38,269 nt of DNA from Synergistaceae bacterium OttesenSCG-928-D05 (GCA_030266985.1 JAJDJB010000015.1:1-38269); one strand, 5' to 3'. Positions 6,854 to 15,746 are shown, counted from the stretch's first letter. Made by a program: numbers and translations. The notes: generated from the letters alone by a model not told the origin.

Positions 6854-7630
6854 ATGAAAAAAATTATTTTCGCACTGCTCCTCGCGCTCATCATTCCCGC
6901 AGCGGCGTTTGCCGCCGAAACGATCACAATCGGCGTCACACCGTTCCCGCACAAGGACATCATGCTGGTCGTAAAAGACCTGCTCGCAAAAGAAGGCTAC
7001 AACCTTGAAATCAAAGAATTCACCGACTACGTAACGCCCAACACGGCGCTGGCGGAAGGCAGCCTGAACGCGAACTTCTTCCAGCACGTCCCCTATTTCG
7101 ACAACATGAACAAAGAGCGCGGCCTGAAACTCGCATGGGTCGCAAAAATCCACATTGAGCCGCTCGGCCTCTATTCGCAGAAAATAAAATCGCTGGACGA
7201 AATTAAAAACGGCGCGCAAATCTCGATCCCGAACGACCCGACGAACTGCGCCCGCGCGCTACGCCTGCTTGAGCAGAACGGACTAATCAAAATCAAAGAG
7301 GGAGAACTCGTGACGGCAAAAGACATCACGGACAACCCCAAAAAACTTAAATTCCGCGAACTCGACGCCGCGCAGCTTCCCCGCACGCTGCAGGACGTGA
7401 CGGCTTCCGTCATCAACACGAACTTCGCGGTCGAAGCGAACATGATTCCAGCGCGCGACGCGATTGTCATTGAAGGCAAAGATTCCCCGTACGCGAACAT
7501 CATTGCAGTGCGCGATGCGGACAAAGACACGCCCGCAATCAAGGCGCTCGTAAAAGCCTCGAACTCGCCCGAAGTAAAGGCGTTCATCGAAACGGAACTC
7601 GTTCCCAAAGGCATCGTCCCCGCGTTTTAG
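6854..7630 (+). CDS. metQ: MetQ/NlpA-family methionine substrate-binding protein
   Basis: The 258-residue protein has a clear signal peptide (MKKIIFALLLALIIPAAAFA, residues 1-20) followed by the NlpA/MetQ domain, beginning TITIGVTPFPHKDI and with the SIPNDPTNCARALRLL segment near 120-135. It should bind methionine in the periplasm and deliver it to MetNI. Unlike many MetQ proteins it has no lipobox Cys at the cleavage site; AAAFA-A looks like a signal peptidase I site. GGGAG lies about 10 bases before the ATG. It is separated from metI by 102 bases holding a short hairpin, and ends at a strong terminator. Confidence 0.91.
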   Translation: MKKIIFALLLALIIPAAAFAAETITIGVTPFPHKDIMLVVKDLLAKEGYNLEIKEFTDYVTPNTALAEGSLNANFFQHVPYFDNMNKERGLKLAWVAKIHIEPLGLYSQKIKSLDEIKNGAQISIPNDPTNCARALRLLEQNGLIKIKEGELVTAKDITDNPKKLKFRELDAAQLPRTLQDVTASVINTNFAVEANMIPARDAIVIEGKDSPYANIIAVRDADKDTPAIKALVKASNSPEVKAFIETELVPKGIVPAF

Positions 7631-7662
7631 AATTATCCGCAATAGTAAAAACAGTTTTACAG

Positions 7663-7698
7663 AAGCAGCCCGAAAATAAATTTTCCCGGGCTGCTTTT
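7663..7698 (+). terminator. intrinsic terminator of the metNIQ operon
   Basis: A 10-bp stem (AAGCAGCCCG with CGGGCTGCTT, 14-base AT-rich loop) ends in four Ts, 33 bases past the metQ stop. Confidence 0.78.
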
Positions 7699-7794
7699 CC
7701 GATTCAAATTTCTTCTGCTCGTACTGATTAAGCATAAAAAAACTAAATTAATTCTGGACAATCTATTAGACACCTTCCATAAAAACTGGATACA

Positions 7795-7803
7795 TGCTAG
7801 AAT
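7795..7803 (+). promoter_or_regulatory. extended -10 element, possible promoter of the Synergist-CTERM gene
   Basis: TGC-TAGAAT forms an extended -10. The -35 region (TTCCAT) is poor. The start would lie near 7810, giving about 75 bases of untranslated leader. Confidence 0.38.
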
Positions 7804-7884
7804 GAGCGCGCTAGTAATGTTTCTTTGCAAACAATTAATTTTTGTTTAAAGAGATGAAACATATCATATCCGAGGGGGATATTC

Positions 7885-9198
7885 ATGACAAAGTATACTT
7901 TTGGGGAAAAGCTTTCCTTTATAAGGAGAGCGCTCATTCTCTGCGCTGCAATGCTCGTTATTTTAGCCAGCATACCTGCGCAGGCGGACGTCACTGCAAA
8001 TCTCGAGCATAAATATCCGGGTGGCGCCAGCTATAAAGAAACGAAAACTCTTCCGGGCAGCAATGCGGAGACAATGCAGCTTGACCTTGCGGATTGGAGC
8101 CGAGAATCGCACAATGACTCCGTTTATCCGCTGAGCGACGCAAAGATCGTATCCATCCAGGCCCTGTATGAAGTGCGCTACTACAAAGATTCGATTTCCG
8201 AAGATACATACCTGAGCAGCGACTTCGGCCATCAGCCGCTGGGCGCTCCTCTGCCCCCGGACGACTATACGTTTCGTACCGTATCGGACTTCGCCGAGCT
8301 TAACCCGATCAATTATCAGGGAGAACCGATGATTACAGGCGGAGGAACCGTCGCGGAAAATCCCGCGTCGAACGTAGTTAACGTCGTTTTCATGTACGAG
8401 GCGCCCGTTCGTACGTCCTACACGGTTCGCCACTTCTATTCGGAGACAAAAGGGAAAATCATGCCTGACCAAACATTCGGGACATACAACTTTCCCGGCG
8501 CATATCGCGTGTACGTCGGACAGACAGTTTCAGCCGACGAAGCCATTGAACAGGCGCAGGATGAGATTAATTACTATACCTACAACACGCTCGGAAATAG
8601 GTCATACTCCTACAAACTGGTGGCTGCCGAAACAAGCCCCGACATCTCGATAACGCTAGGCGCCGACGCCGCGCAAAACATCATCGACATCTACTACGAC
8701 AAACTTGTCGCGTACAAAATTATCCATATGCAGCAGACAGGCGTAAAAGTGTGGGCAAGCATCACGATCGTCGACAGTTTCGACTACGCCGGATCTTACT
8801 ACAGCGCTGACAACTATCACCTGGACTACCCAAACCACGTCATGGCGGGAAGATATAGTCCCGCCTCCGGAGAAATGTATCTCGTTGACAACAACCCTAT
8901 CAACAACAACAGGATGCATATCTATTACGACTGGAAGCCGGGTTACACGGGAACCCGCGCTGCGGGAGCGGCAACCTTTGCGGCGGCACAAGCCGTTTCG
9001 TTCCCCGTCACGCTATACGATAACAATATTTACGAAATGGAATTTACCTATGCCTCTCCCGACGAATCGAACCCCGGGGCTATAGACGACGGCTGCATGG
9101 GCAACTGCGGCAGCGGGTGCAACGCGCTGCCATTTATAACTTTGCTCGGGATATTCTCGATCCCGCCCATAGTGGCAATAAAGAAAAAACGCAAGTAA
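7885..9198 (+). CDS. secreted MucBP-like repeat protein with Synergist-CTERM sorting tail
   Basis: The 437-residue protein has a signal peptide (cleavage near AQA, residue 34). It then has beta-rich modules that resemble MucBP/InlB-type repeats: one begins YTVRHFYSE (179) and ends DIYYDK (about 273), and another runs from VAYKIIHMQQ to HIYYDW (about 275-350). An earlier, more diverged module ends in VVFMYE (near 172). The C-terminus (404-437) has Cys404, Cys408 and Cys412 in a CMGNCGSGCNA run, a hydrophobic stretch and KKKRK. That is the layout of the Synergist-CTERM sorting signal, a Cys-containing analogue of LPXTG/PEP-CTERM. I infer a surface-exposed, processed protein, perhaps an adhesin. 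GAGGGGG lies 7 bases before the ATG. Monocistronic. Confidence 0.8.
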   Translation: MTKYTFGEKLSFIRRALILCAAMLVILASIPAQADVTANLEHKYPGGASYKETKTLPGSNAETMQLDLADWSRESHNDSVYPLSDAKIVSIQALYEVRYYKDSISEDTYLSSDFGHQPLGAPLPPDDYTFRTVSDFAELNPINYQGEPMITGGGTVAENPASNVVNVVFMYEAPVRTSYTVRHFYSETKGKIMPDQTFGTYNFPGAYRVYVGQTVSADEAIEQAQDEINYYTYNTLGNRSYSYKLVAAETSPDISITLGADAAQNIIDIYYDKLVAYKIIHMQQTGVKVWASITIVDSFDYAGSYYSADNYHLDYPNHVMAGRYSPASGEMYLVDNNPINNNRMHIYYDWKPGYTGTRAAGAATFAAAQAVSFPVTLYDNNIYEMEFTYASPDESNPGAIDDGCMGNCGSGCNALPFITLLGIFSIPPIVAIKKKRK

Positions 9199-9223
9199 CA
9201 CCGACGCAAAATTGACATAGCAA

Positions 9224-9255
9224 AGGCGGCTCTCTGCTTGAGAGCCGCCTTTTTT
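9224..9255 (+). terminator. intrinsic terminator of the Synergist-CTERM gene
   Basis: A perfect 11-bp stem (AGGCGGCTCTC with GAGAGCCGCCT, 5-base loop) is followed by six Ts. It may also slow transcription of the convergent EamA gene. Confidence 0.85.
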
Positions 9256-9278
9256 GTCTCCTTTTGCGAAAGTAAAAA

Positions 9279-10160
9279 CTAAAACGCCACGATCACCGTA
9301 CCGGCAACGACCATAAACACACCGATCCATTGGACGATACGTAATTTTTCCTTATAAATAAACATCGCGGCAAAAGTCGCCAAAAGCGGATTCGACGCCC
9401 CGATCGGCGTCGCCACCGTCGCGGGCACAAATTGCAGCGCGCGCGCATAAAGAAATCCGCCGAAACCAATCGCAAGCACGCCGCCCGCAAGCGCAAGAAA
9501 AATTTCCCGTTGCGCCACCTGCCGCCACGCCTTCGCGAGCGTTTTCGCGGATATATTTTTAAACAGCCAATAAGCGGCAGTAATCAAAACGAAGAGAAAC
9601 GAACGCCCGAACGCAATGCTGGACGCGGGCAGTTCATGCAGCACAAGATATTTATTCATCGAAAGCCCGATTCCCCACAGAATGGACGCCAAAACGGCGA
9701 GAAGCAGCCCCTTCGTAGAAAGCTTCCCCTGCGCGTTGCCGCGCTGACAGAGACAGGCGACACCCGCTACGACAAGCAGCGTCCCCGACAGAATCGAATA
9801 CGAAAAAGACTCGCCGAAAAAGAAAATCGACATCAGAGCGACGACGATTGGATACGTGCTTGAAATCGACGACCCATAGGCGACGCCCAGCGAATGCAGC
9901 GCCAGAAAAAGCGCGACGTCTCCGAAAATATTATTCGCCAGCACCAAAAGAGTCAGCGCGGACCATTCCGAAACGGTGAAAGTGAAAAGGCAGCCAAGCG
10001 TGCCCGAAAAAAAAGCTATGATAAACGTCACCGCAAACGCGCCCACAGAACGCCCCAGCGTCATATCGAGCGGCCCCAGATGCGTCATCCCGCGCATCAG
10101 CAGCGAAGTGCTGCCCCAGCAAAACGCCGCTACGACGCTTAAAAGAACCCCGTAAATCAT
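9279..10160 (-). CDS. EamA/DMT superfamily transporter
   Basis: The protein has ten hydrophobic segments arranged as two five-helix EamA repeats, each starting with a SxxWGs-like motif: AAFCWGSTSLLMRGM near the N-terminus and ASILWGIGLSMNKY near the middle. The GASNPLLATFAAMFIYKEKL segment near residue 260 is characteristic of the second repeat. Such proteins move metabolites, often amino acids or nucleobases, across the inner membrane; the cargo cannot be read here. I prefer the ATG at 10160, close to the first helix; a TTG at 10181 would add seven residues. Neither has a clear ribosome binding site. It is convergent with the Synergist-CTERM gene. Confidence 0.85.
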   Translation of the reverse strand: MIYGVLLSVVAAFCWGSTSLLMRGMTHLGPLDMTLGRSVGAFAVTFIIAFFSGTLGCLFTFTVSEWSALTLLVLANNIFGDVALFLALHSLGVAYGSSISSTYPIVVALMSIFFFGESFSYSILSGTLLVVAGVACLCQRGNAQGKLSTKGLLLAVLASILWGIGLSMNKYLVLHELPASSIAFGRSFLFVLITAAYWLFKNISAKTLAKAWRQVAQREIFLALAGGVLAIGFGGFLYARALQFVPATVATPIGASNPLLATFAAMFIYKEKLRIVQWIGVFMVVAGTVIVAF

Positions 10161-10286
10161 GACGCGATCATCAGCTTTCAAATAGTATCGGTCGAAACAT
10201 CACAATCATAACAGCGCCGCCCAAAAGCGGGGGGCGGATAGCGCCCAATTTGCGACCAAAAGCGGTATGCGCTCCATCGCTTCCTG

Positions 10287-10292
10287 TATAAT
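10287..10292 (+). promoter_or_regulatory. -10 element of the LolA-like gene
   Basis: A perfect TATAAT sits 36 bases before the ATG; I found no good -35 at the usual distance. Confidence 0.4.
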
Positions 10293-10328
10293 ATGGAAAC
10301 ATTTTCACATTGAGGTGTGATATATACG

Positions 10329-10961
10329 ATGAAAAAAATATTCACCGCGGCAATTCTGCTATTGACCCTTTGCAGCCTTTGCAGCGCCGCCGAAAACGCG
10401 ATTAACATCCCGCTGCAGGACACGTCGAACATGATACAGGAATTCTCCGCCACATTCGTCGAAAAATTCTTTGACGAAGTCCAGACCGGCAAACTGTACG
10501 TCACAAAAGACCGCACGCGCTATGAAATCTCGGGCAAAGACGAGATCATAGTCACGCGCGCAGACCAGAAAGTGCTCTGGCTCATCTTCCCGAAATTCCG
10601 CGCCTACGTCGAACAACCCTACGACATCCCGCAATCCGAAAGCTTCGGACGTCCGGAAGAATTCAAAACGGGCAACCTCTCCCGCGAATTCATCGACTAC
10701 GAATGGGAAGACAGCTACCGCCTGCGCAAATTCCTCGTCACCGTCAAATACGGCGTAGACCAGCAGGACCAATACTACGAATGGTACCGCGACAACTTCC
10801 CGCTGCCCCTTCGCACACAATCGTTGGACGGACAGGTCTCCTACGAATATAAAGAAATTAAGCTAAAAACGCCCGACCCGGCGCTTTTCGCAAAACCGCC
10901 GAGATACAAAAAAGTAACGCTCGAAGAAATTATGGAAATGGAAGAAAAAAGCAGAAAATAA
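10329..10961 (+). CDS. LolA-like periplasmic outer-membrane lipoprotein carrier family protein
   Basis: The roughly 210-residue protein has a signal peptide (MKKIFTAAILLLTLCSLCSA) and a mature part made of strand pairs. These are TGKLYVTKDRTRYEI, EIIVTRADQKVLWLIFP, AYVEQPYD, FLVTVKYG and the closing YKEIKLKTPDPALF, which match the LolA/LolB-type incomplete barrel. The order 'signal, G-x-LYV-K-R, D-W-x-I-P, ending in P-ALF-PP-YK' resembles LolA-like/DUF4412 proteins. I infer a periplasmic lipid or lipoprotein binder; this could equally be an uncharacterised LolA-fold protein. The cysteines near residues 15 and 18 lie inside the signal peptide and do not make a good lipobox. TGAGGTG precedes the ATG at 10329. 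Confidence 0.65.
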   Translation: MKKIFTAAILLLTLCSLCSAAENAINIPLQDTSNMIQEFSATFVEKFFDEVQTGKLYVTKDRTRYEISGKDEIIVTRADQKVLWLIFPKFRAYVEQPYDIPQSESFGRPEEFKTGNLSREFIDYEWEDSYRLRKFLVTVKYGVDQQDQYYEWYRDNFPLPLRTQSLDGQVSYEYKEIKLKTPDPALFAKPPRYKKVTLEEIMEMEEKSRK

Positions 10962-10980
10962 CGTTCGTCAAATATGAAAA

Positions 10981-11013
10981 CGCGGGGCTTCCGAAAGCCC
11001 CGCGCGTGTTTTT
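10981..11013. terminator. intrinsic terminator between the LolA-like gene and recQ
   Basis: A perfect 10-bp GC-rich stem (CGCGGGGCTT with AAGCCCCGCG, 4-base loop) has a T-run a few bases later on the plus strand and TTTT directly after it on the minus strand. Confidence 0.75.
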
Positions 11014-11027
11014 ACAACAAAACGCTG

Positions 11028-12890
11028 TTATTTTTCATCTGTGAAAAACGTACCCTGCTCTTCCTTCCACTCAGCAATCGCATCCAGAAACGCCTCGCCA
11101 TATTTTTCCAATTTCTGCGCGCCGACGCCGGAGACCTCGAGCATCTCGTCCTCGTCCGATGGTAGTTGGGCGCACATGGCGATCAGCGTCCTGTCGGAGA
11201 AGACGACGTAGGGCGGCACACCATCCTCTTTCGCCAGATCCATGCGCAGCGCGCGCAGTTTTTCGAAGAGTTCGCTGTGCTCAACTTCGCCGTGCTGTTT
11301 TGAAGTTTTGAGTTTCTTTTCAGATTTGCCCTCATATTTGCGCATCATGAGCACCGCACCGCTGCGCAGAAAAGGAATGGAGCGCCCGGTAAAAGAAAGT
11401 ACGGGAAACTCCCCGTCCTCCATCTGCAGGTAACCCTCCGCGATCAGGAAATTTACAATCTCGCGCACCTGATCCGCCTCGTATTCTTTCAGCAGCCCCC
11501 AGGTCGAGATCTTGTCGAAACCAAGCGAAATGACCTGCGCGCGCCGCGAGCCGCGCAGCACATCGACAAGCATAGCGCTGCCGTATTTTCTGTCGTTCGT
11601 ATGCTCCGCCATGCGAAACACGCAGGAAAGAATTTTTTTCGCTTCAACCGTAACGTCGACGCGTTCTGCTGCGACGGTACAGTTTCCGCATGCGGTACAG
11701 GTGTCGGACACGTTTTCGTCTTCAAAATAGCGCAGGATATGGGAACGCAGACAGGAGGCCGTGTTACAGTAATCCACCATCACCTGCAACTTACGGTAGC
11801 CTGATTTTTTTGTTTCCTCATCTTCGCTCTGCGCAATGAAAAATCGCGCCGTTATGATGTCACGCGTCCCAAAGAGCAGGATACATTCTGCCGGAAGCCC
11901 GTCGCGGCCTGCACGGCCGGCCTCCTGATAATATGCGTCCATACTGCCTGGCATGTTGTAGTGCAGCACATAGCGAACGTTGGACTTGTCAATACCCATA
12001 CCAAATGCGTTGGTAGCGACAATAACATTCGCACGGTCATAGATGAAATCTTCCTGGCTCCTTTTACGTTCCAAGTCCGAAAGCCCTGCGTGATAGCGCA
12101 CCGCTTTTACGCCTTTTTCGCGCAGCCTGGCACACACTCCCTCGACATCCCTGCGCGTCGCACAGTAGACGATCCCCGCCGAGTCCGTATGTTTTTCGAC
12201 GTGTTTCTCCACATATTTCATCTTACTCGCAGGATGCTCAACCTGAAAAAAAAGATTTTCTCGGTCAAACCCTGTGGTAATCGTAAAAGGGTCTCGCAAA
12301 CGAAGCTGCACAGCTATGTCGTCACGCACTTCGGGCGTGGCAGTAGCGGTAAAGGCTGCGACGACAGGACGTCTTGCCAGCGAGGCGATGACGGGCGCAA
12401 TACCAAGATAGGCCGGGCGGAAATCGTGCCCCCACTGAGAGACACAATGTGCTTCGTCCACAATGACAAGGGTTACGCCAATTTCCGAGAAAAACGCACG
12501 GAAGCCCTCACTTTCCAGGCGTTCCGGTGCAATGTAAAGCAGTTTAACCTTACCGGCACGCACCTGGCGGAAGATGAGAACAACGTCCTCCCACGGCATT
12601 GAGCTATTGATCGAAGCCGCCGGCACACCATTCTGTTTCAGCGCATCCACCTGGTCTTTCATCAGGGAAATAAGCGGGGAGAGTATCACAGTAACGCCCG
12701 GACTCAGAATCGCCGGGATCTGGTAGCAGATGGACTTTCCGGCACCTGTCGGCATAATCGCCAGCGTATCGCGCCCCGAGAGGATGTTTGAGATGATCTC
12801 CTCCTGCCCGCGCCGGAAGGAATCGTAGCCAAACACATCCTTGAGCACCGCGAGCGACGTCGCGGGCTTTTTTTCATATTTCTTCGCCAA
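11028..12890 (-). CDS. recQ: ATP-dependent DNA helicase RecQ
   Basis: The 620-residue protein is a full RecQ. The helicase core has Walker A MPTGAGKS (46-53), DEAH (145-148) in a VDEAHCVSQWGHDFRP run, the TATATP motif near 185 and motif VI QEAGRAGRDG near 325. It is followed by the Zn-binding RQC segment with four Cys (about 374-405, ending CTACGNC). Then come a winged-helix region and a C-terminal HRDC domain (about 535-610). It unwinds DNA 3' to 5' in recombination and replication repair. Length fits E. coli RecQ (about 610). The ATG at 12890 begins MAKKYEKK. Monocistronic between the LolA-like and radical SAM genes. Confidence 0.95.
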   Translation of the reverse strand: MAKKYEKKPATSLAVLKDVFGYDSFRRGQEEIISNILSGRDTLAIMPTGAGKSICYQIPAILSPGVTVILSPLISLMKDQVDALKQNGVPAASINSSMPWEDVVLIFRQVRAGKVKLLYIAPERLESEGFRAFFSEIGVTLVIVDEAHCVSQWGHDFRPAYLGIAPVIASLARRPVVAAFTATATPEVRDDIAVQLRLRDPFTITTGFDRENLFFQVEHPASKMKYVEKHVEKHTDSAGIVYCATRRDVEGVCARLREKGVKAVRYHAGLSDLERKRSQEDFIYDRANVIVATNAFGMGIDKSNVRYVLHYNMPGSMDAYYQEAGRAGRDGLPAECILLFGTRDIITARFFIAQSEDEETKKSGYRKLQVMVDYCNTASCLRSHILRYFEDENVSDTCTACGNCTVAAERVDVTVEAKKILSCVFRMAEHTNDRKYGSAMLVDVLRGSRRAQVISLGFDKISTWGLLKEYEADQVREIVNFLIAEGYLQMEDGEFPVLSFTGRSIPFLRSGAVLMMRKYEGKSEKKLKTSKQHGEVEHSELFEKLRALRMDLAKEDGVPPYVVFSDRTLIAMCAQLPSDEDEMLEVSGVGAQKLEKYGEAFLDAIAEWKEEQGTFFTDEK

Positions 12891-12930
12891 TCAAAATTCC
12901 CCTTCATATCTAAATCTCTATTCGCAAAAA

Positions 12931-12939
12931 AGTATAGCA
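12931..12939 (-). promoter_or_regulatory. extended -10 element of recQ
   Basis: On the minus strand TGC-TATACT forms an extended -10 about 40 bases before the recQ ATG. A TTGCTG 16 bases upstream is a weak -35. Confidence 0.45.
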
Positions 12940-13079
12940 TCAAAAACAGATGCAGCAAGTCGACAAAAGGGACAGAATCTCTTGAGCTGAGCTGGTACAA
13001 CAAAAAGCAAAGGCATTGCATGTCCCGCAAACGGAACGGCCAAGAAGAAGAAAAAGCAAACAACAGGTATAATTTTCTT

Positions 13080-14366
13080 ATGGAGCATTCTTCGAAAAAT
13101 ATTTCTATGTCCAAAATCTTGGGAATCCGCGGAAAAAACATCCTCGGGGTTAATCCGCCTGTGCACGATTTTGCTTTTTTCGATCTTTGGTCGAAGCCGA
13201 TGGGGCTGCTTTATCTGCTTGAGCGGATGCGGCTGAACGGAAACGACGTTTTCTTGCTCGATACTATTTATGAAGCCGCCGCCAGCGAAAAAACGTTCGG
13301 GCGAAAAAAAATCGTCGGAACGGAGATTGAGAAACCGAAAATTTATAAAGGCATCCAGCGGAAATATCATCACTTCGGATTGGGAGAAGATGAGATTCGC
13401 GCGCGCTTGTCCGAAACCCCGCAGCCCGACGTCATCCTGCTCACATCAGCGATGACTTACTGGTATCCGGGCGTACAATGGATGATCGCCGCGCTGAAAG
13501 AAATCCTGCCGGGTGTGCCGGTCGTCCTCGGCGGCACGTACGCGACGCTCTGCACCGGGCATGCGGCGACGCTCGGCGCGGATTTTATCGTGTCCGGGAA
13601 CTGGGAGCCGGATGTCGCGCGCCCCGCCATGGACCTGTATAAAAATCTTTCATACGGCGTAACGATGACGTCTTTCGGCTGTCCGCTTGCGTGTGAATAT
13701 TGCGCGTCCCGCGTTCTCTGGCCGCACTACAGGAGAAGATCTGTTCACGAGGTATTGCGGGAGATCGATTTTCAGGTGCAGCTTGGCGCTCGTGATTTTG
13801 CTTTTTATGACGATGCGCTGCTCATGGAGAAGGAAGATTATTTTTTCCCGCTTTGCGAAGCGCTGCGTAAGCGTTATGGAAATGCGCTTCGTTTTCACAC
13901 GCCGAACGGCCTGCATGTGCGCGAAATCGATGAAAAGTGCGCCGCCGTGTTATGGGAAACTGGGTTTAAGACGATCCGGCTTTCACTCGAAAGCATCGAT
14001 CCAAAGCTTGCGGGTTCCGGGAAGGTTGTGTGGCGAGAATATGCGGACGCCGTTGCAAATTTAAAAAGCGCCGGCTATGCGAAAAAAGAACTTGAAACTT
14101 ATATCCTGCTCGGGCTGCCCGGCCAAGTCATCGACTCCGTGAAGGAAACGATTTCGTTCGTCCACGCTTCCGGAGGGAAACCGAAGCTCGCGGAATTCTC
14201 TCCCATCCCGCACACGCCGGCTTTTGAGGAAGCGGCGAAGGCGATGCCCGCGCTTCGGACGGAGCCCCTGCTTCAAAATAATTCCGTTTACTCTTCGTGG
14301 ATTTCGCAAAACATCACGCCGCAGGAATTGCAGGAACTGAAAGACCTGGCGCGCGCCGTATTCTAA
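13080..14366 (+). CDS. radical SAM protein with N-terminal cobalamin-binding-like domain
   Basis: The protein (about 428 residues from the ATG at 13080) has an N-terminal Rossmann-like part with GVNPPVHDF, ILLTSAMTYWYPG and VVLGGTYATLCTGHA, as in B12-binding radical SAM enzymes. I do not see the DxHxxG lower-ligand motif. The radical SAM cluster motif is FGCPLACEYC (Cys201, Cys205, Cys208). It is followed by YDDALLM, HTPNGLHVREID, the RLSLES strand and LLGLPGQ, typical of B12-radical SAM methyltransferase-like proteins. The product is unknown. A TATAAT at 13068-13073 sits just before 13080, so the first in-frame ATG at 13020 is unlikely; 13107 is also possible. Monocistronic. Confidence 0.78.
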   Translation: MEHSSKNISMSKILGIRGKNILGVNPPVHDFAFFDLWSKPMGLLYLLERMRLNGNDVFLLDTIYEAAASEKTFGRKKIVGTEIEKPKIYKGIQRKYHHFGLGEDEIRARLSETPQPDVILLTSAMTYWYPGVQWMIAALKEILPGVPVVLGGTYATLCTGHAATLGADFIVSGNWEPDVARPAMDLYKNLSYGVTMTSFGCPLACEYCASRVLWPHYRRRSVHEVLREIDFQVQLGARDFAFYDDALLMEKEDYFFPLCEALRKRYGNALRFHTPNGLHVREIDEKCAAVLWETGFKTIRLSLESIDPKLAGSGKVVWREYADAVANLKSAGYAKKELETYILLGLPGQVIDSVKETISFVHASGGKPKLAEFSPIPHTPAFEEAAKAMPALRTEPLLQNNSVYSSWISQNITPQELQELKDLARAVF

Positions 14367-14453
14367 ACAGCTGCGGTTGCATTCGTTCGTTTTACAAAAA
14401 TTTAAAAGAAAAATCGGCAAGGAGACGTGTCGATGACGACGTAATACGAAGAA

Positions 14454-14495
14454 AAAGAGCCCCGAAGACGTATTTTCACGTCAACGGGACTCTTT
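14454..14495. terminator. likely bidirectional terminator between the radical SAM and ppnP genes
   Basis: An interrupted stem pairs AAAGAG/CTCTTT, CCG/CGG and GACGT/ACGTC, with two symmetric 2-base internal loops and a 6-base loop. It lies between convergent genes. Confidence 0.55.
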
Positions 14496-14549
14496 CGAGT
14501 GTTACTAAGTCAGCGGCACTTATACTTGCCGATTTTCTTTTCTTCTTTT

Positions 14550-14867
14550 CTATTTTATATAGGAACAAACGTACTGCACGATATCCGCGCATTTCAGGCG
14601 GAATTTGGAATTCGCGGGGATGTTGAACGCTTCGCCTTCTTTGAATTTTTTCCACATTGTCTCACCGGGAAGGAGAACTTCCGCGATGCCGTCGGTCATG
14701 TCCATGATTTCCGCGTCGCCTGTGCCGAACTCATAGTCTCCCGGCATAAAGATTCCCAGCGTTTTACGATCGCCGTTGGGAAGGAATATCGTGTGGCTGA
14801 TCACTTTTCCGTCGAAATACACGTTCGCCTTTGCTACCGCTGTTACGTTTTCAAATTTCTCGATCAT
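14550..14867 (-). CDS. ppnP: pyrimidine/purine nucleoside phosphorylase PpnP (DUF1255)
   Basis: The 105-residue protein matches the DUF1255/PpnP cupin family. It starts FENVTAVAKANVYFDGKVISHTI, then has the LPNGDRKTLGIFMPGDYEF segment and closes with FNIPANSKFRLK. PpnP enzymes phosphorolyse nucleosides to free base and ribose 1-phosphate with broad specificity. The small size (E. coli PpnP is 94 residues) fits a single cupin barrel. A GGGAGG site lies 8 bases before the ATG at 14867; an upstream in-frame ATG at 14912 would add 15 hydrophobic residues not seen in the family. Monocistronic. Confidence 0.88.
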   Translation of the reverse strand: MIEKFENVTAVAKANVYFDGKVISHTIFLPNGDRKTLGIFMPGDYEFGTGDAEIMDMTDGIAEVLLPGETMWKKFKEGEAFNIPANSKFRLKCADIVQYVCSYIK

Positions 14868-14978
14868 CTGTACGACCTCCCGAAAATAAATTACTGGCAC
14901 CGCAATTATCATAGTGGGATTTTCTCCGTTCGTCCAGTAAAATAGGGACGTAAATTATTTTACTTTTGGGGGATTTGA

Positions 14979-15746
14979 ATGCGCCGCCATTATTACATCT
15001 TCGCTGACGGGAAACTTGTGTTGAAGGAAAACGCCGCCGCTCTGCCCGAAATCGGTATCGACGACGCGCTGAATACGTCTTTTGTTCGCAGCGGACTTGT
15101 CGACCGCGGCAATATGAACGGCGATATCTGGGCTGAGCTGAAAAAGGACGCGGTTCTGCCGGAGGGGTACAGCCTGAACGAACGACGCGGGCTTTGGCCG
15201 ATGTTCGGGGAGACGGAGTTTTTTCATATCGGGAAAGCCTATCATATCGCCGACTGGCACAGGACGAACCGCTATTGCGGCGTGTGCGGCGCGCAGACTT
15301 TTCTGGATGAGAAGGAATGGGGAATGCGCTGTAAGGAATGCAGAGAAATCTCTTTTCCGGTAATCGCTCCCGCTATCATCGTCGCGGTGGAGCGCGAGGG
15401 CAAACTTCTTATGGGGCACGGCGTGAATTTCCCGCCGGGGCGTTTCAGCGTGCTTGCGGGGTTTGTCGAACCGGGCGAAAACCTGGAAGATTGTGTGAAG
15501 CGGGAAGTTTTTGAGGAATCGCATATTTGCGTCAAAAATGTAAAATATTTCGGCAGCCAGCCGTGGCCTTTTCCGCGTTCGCTCATGGTCGGTTTCACCG
15601 CGGAGTGGGAAAGCGGTGAGATCGAGGTGGACAACTGCGAGGTGCTTGAGGCGCGTTGGTTTGCCCCGGATGAGATGCCAGACATCCCGCAGAGCATCAG
15701 CATCTCGCGCAGGCTGATCGACGATTTTCTGCGGCGGCACGCTTGA
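14979..15746 (+). CDS. nudC: NudC-type NAD(H)/NADH pyrophosphatase (Nudix hydrolase)
   Basis: The 255-residue protein has the NudC layout. An N-terminal domain is followed by a four-Cys zinc ribbon (Cys100, Cys103, Cys118, Cys121), the Nudix box (Gly161 to Ile183, with REVFEES) and the NudC signature SQPWPFPRS (193-201) that selects NAD(H). It hydrolyses NAD(H) to NMN(H) and AMP, and in E. coli removes NAD caps from RNA. The length matches E. coli NudC (257). GGGGG lies 7 bases before the ATG. It is divergent from ppnP; both handle nucleoside/nucleotide salvage, though that link is only suggestive. Confidence 0.92.
   Translation: MRRHYYIFADGKLVLKENAAALPEIGIDDALNTSFVRSGLVDRGNMNGDIWAELKKDAVLPEGYSLNERRGLWPMFGETEFFHIGKAYHIADWHRTNRYCGVCGAQTFLDEKEWGMRCKECREISFPVIAPAIIVAVEREGKLLMGHGVNFPPGRFSVLAGFVEPGENLEDCVKREVFEESHICVKNVKYFGSQPWPFPRSLMVGFTAEWESGEIEVDNCEVLEARWFAPDEMPDIPQSISISRRLIDDFLRRHA

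Noticed and set aside
13020-13079. Upstream start (MSRKRNGQEEEK...) for the radical SAM gene
   Set aside because: The extra residues are low-complexity and charged, and a TATAAT lies between this start and the preferred ATG at 13080.
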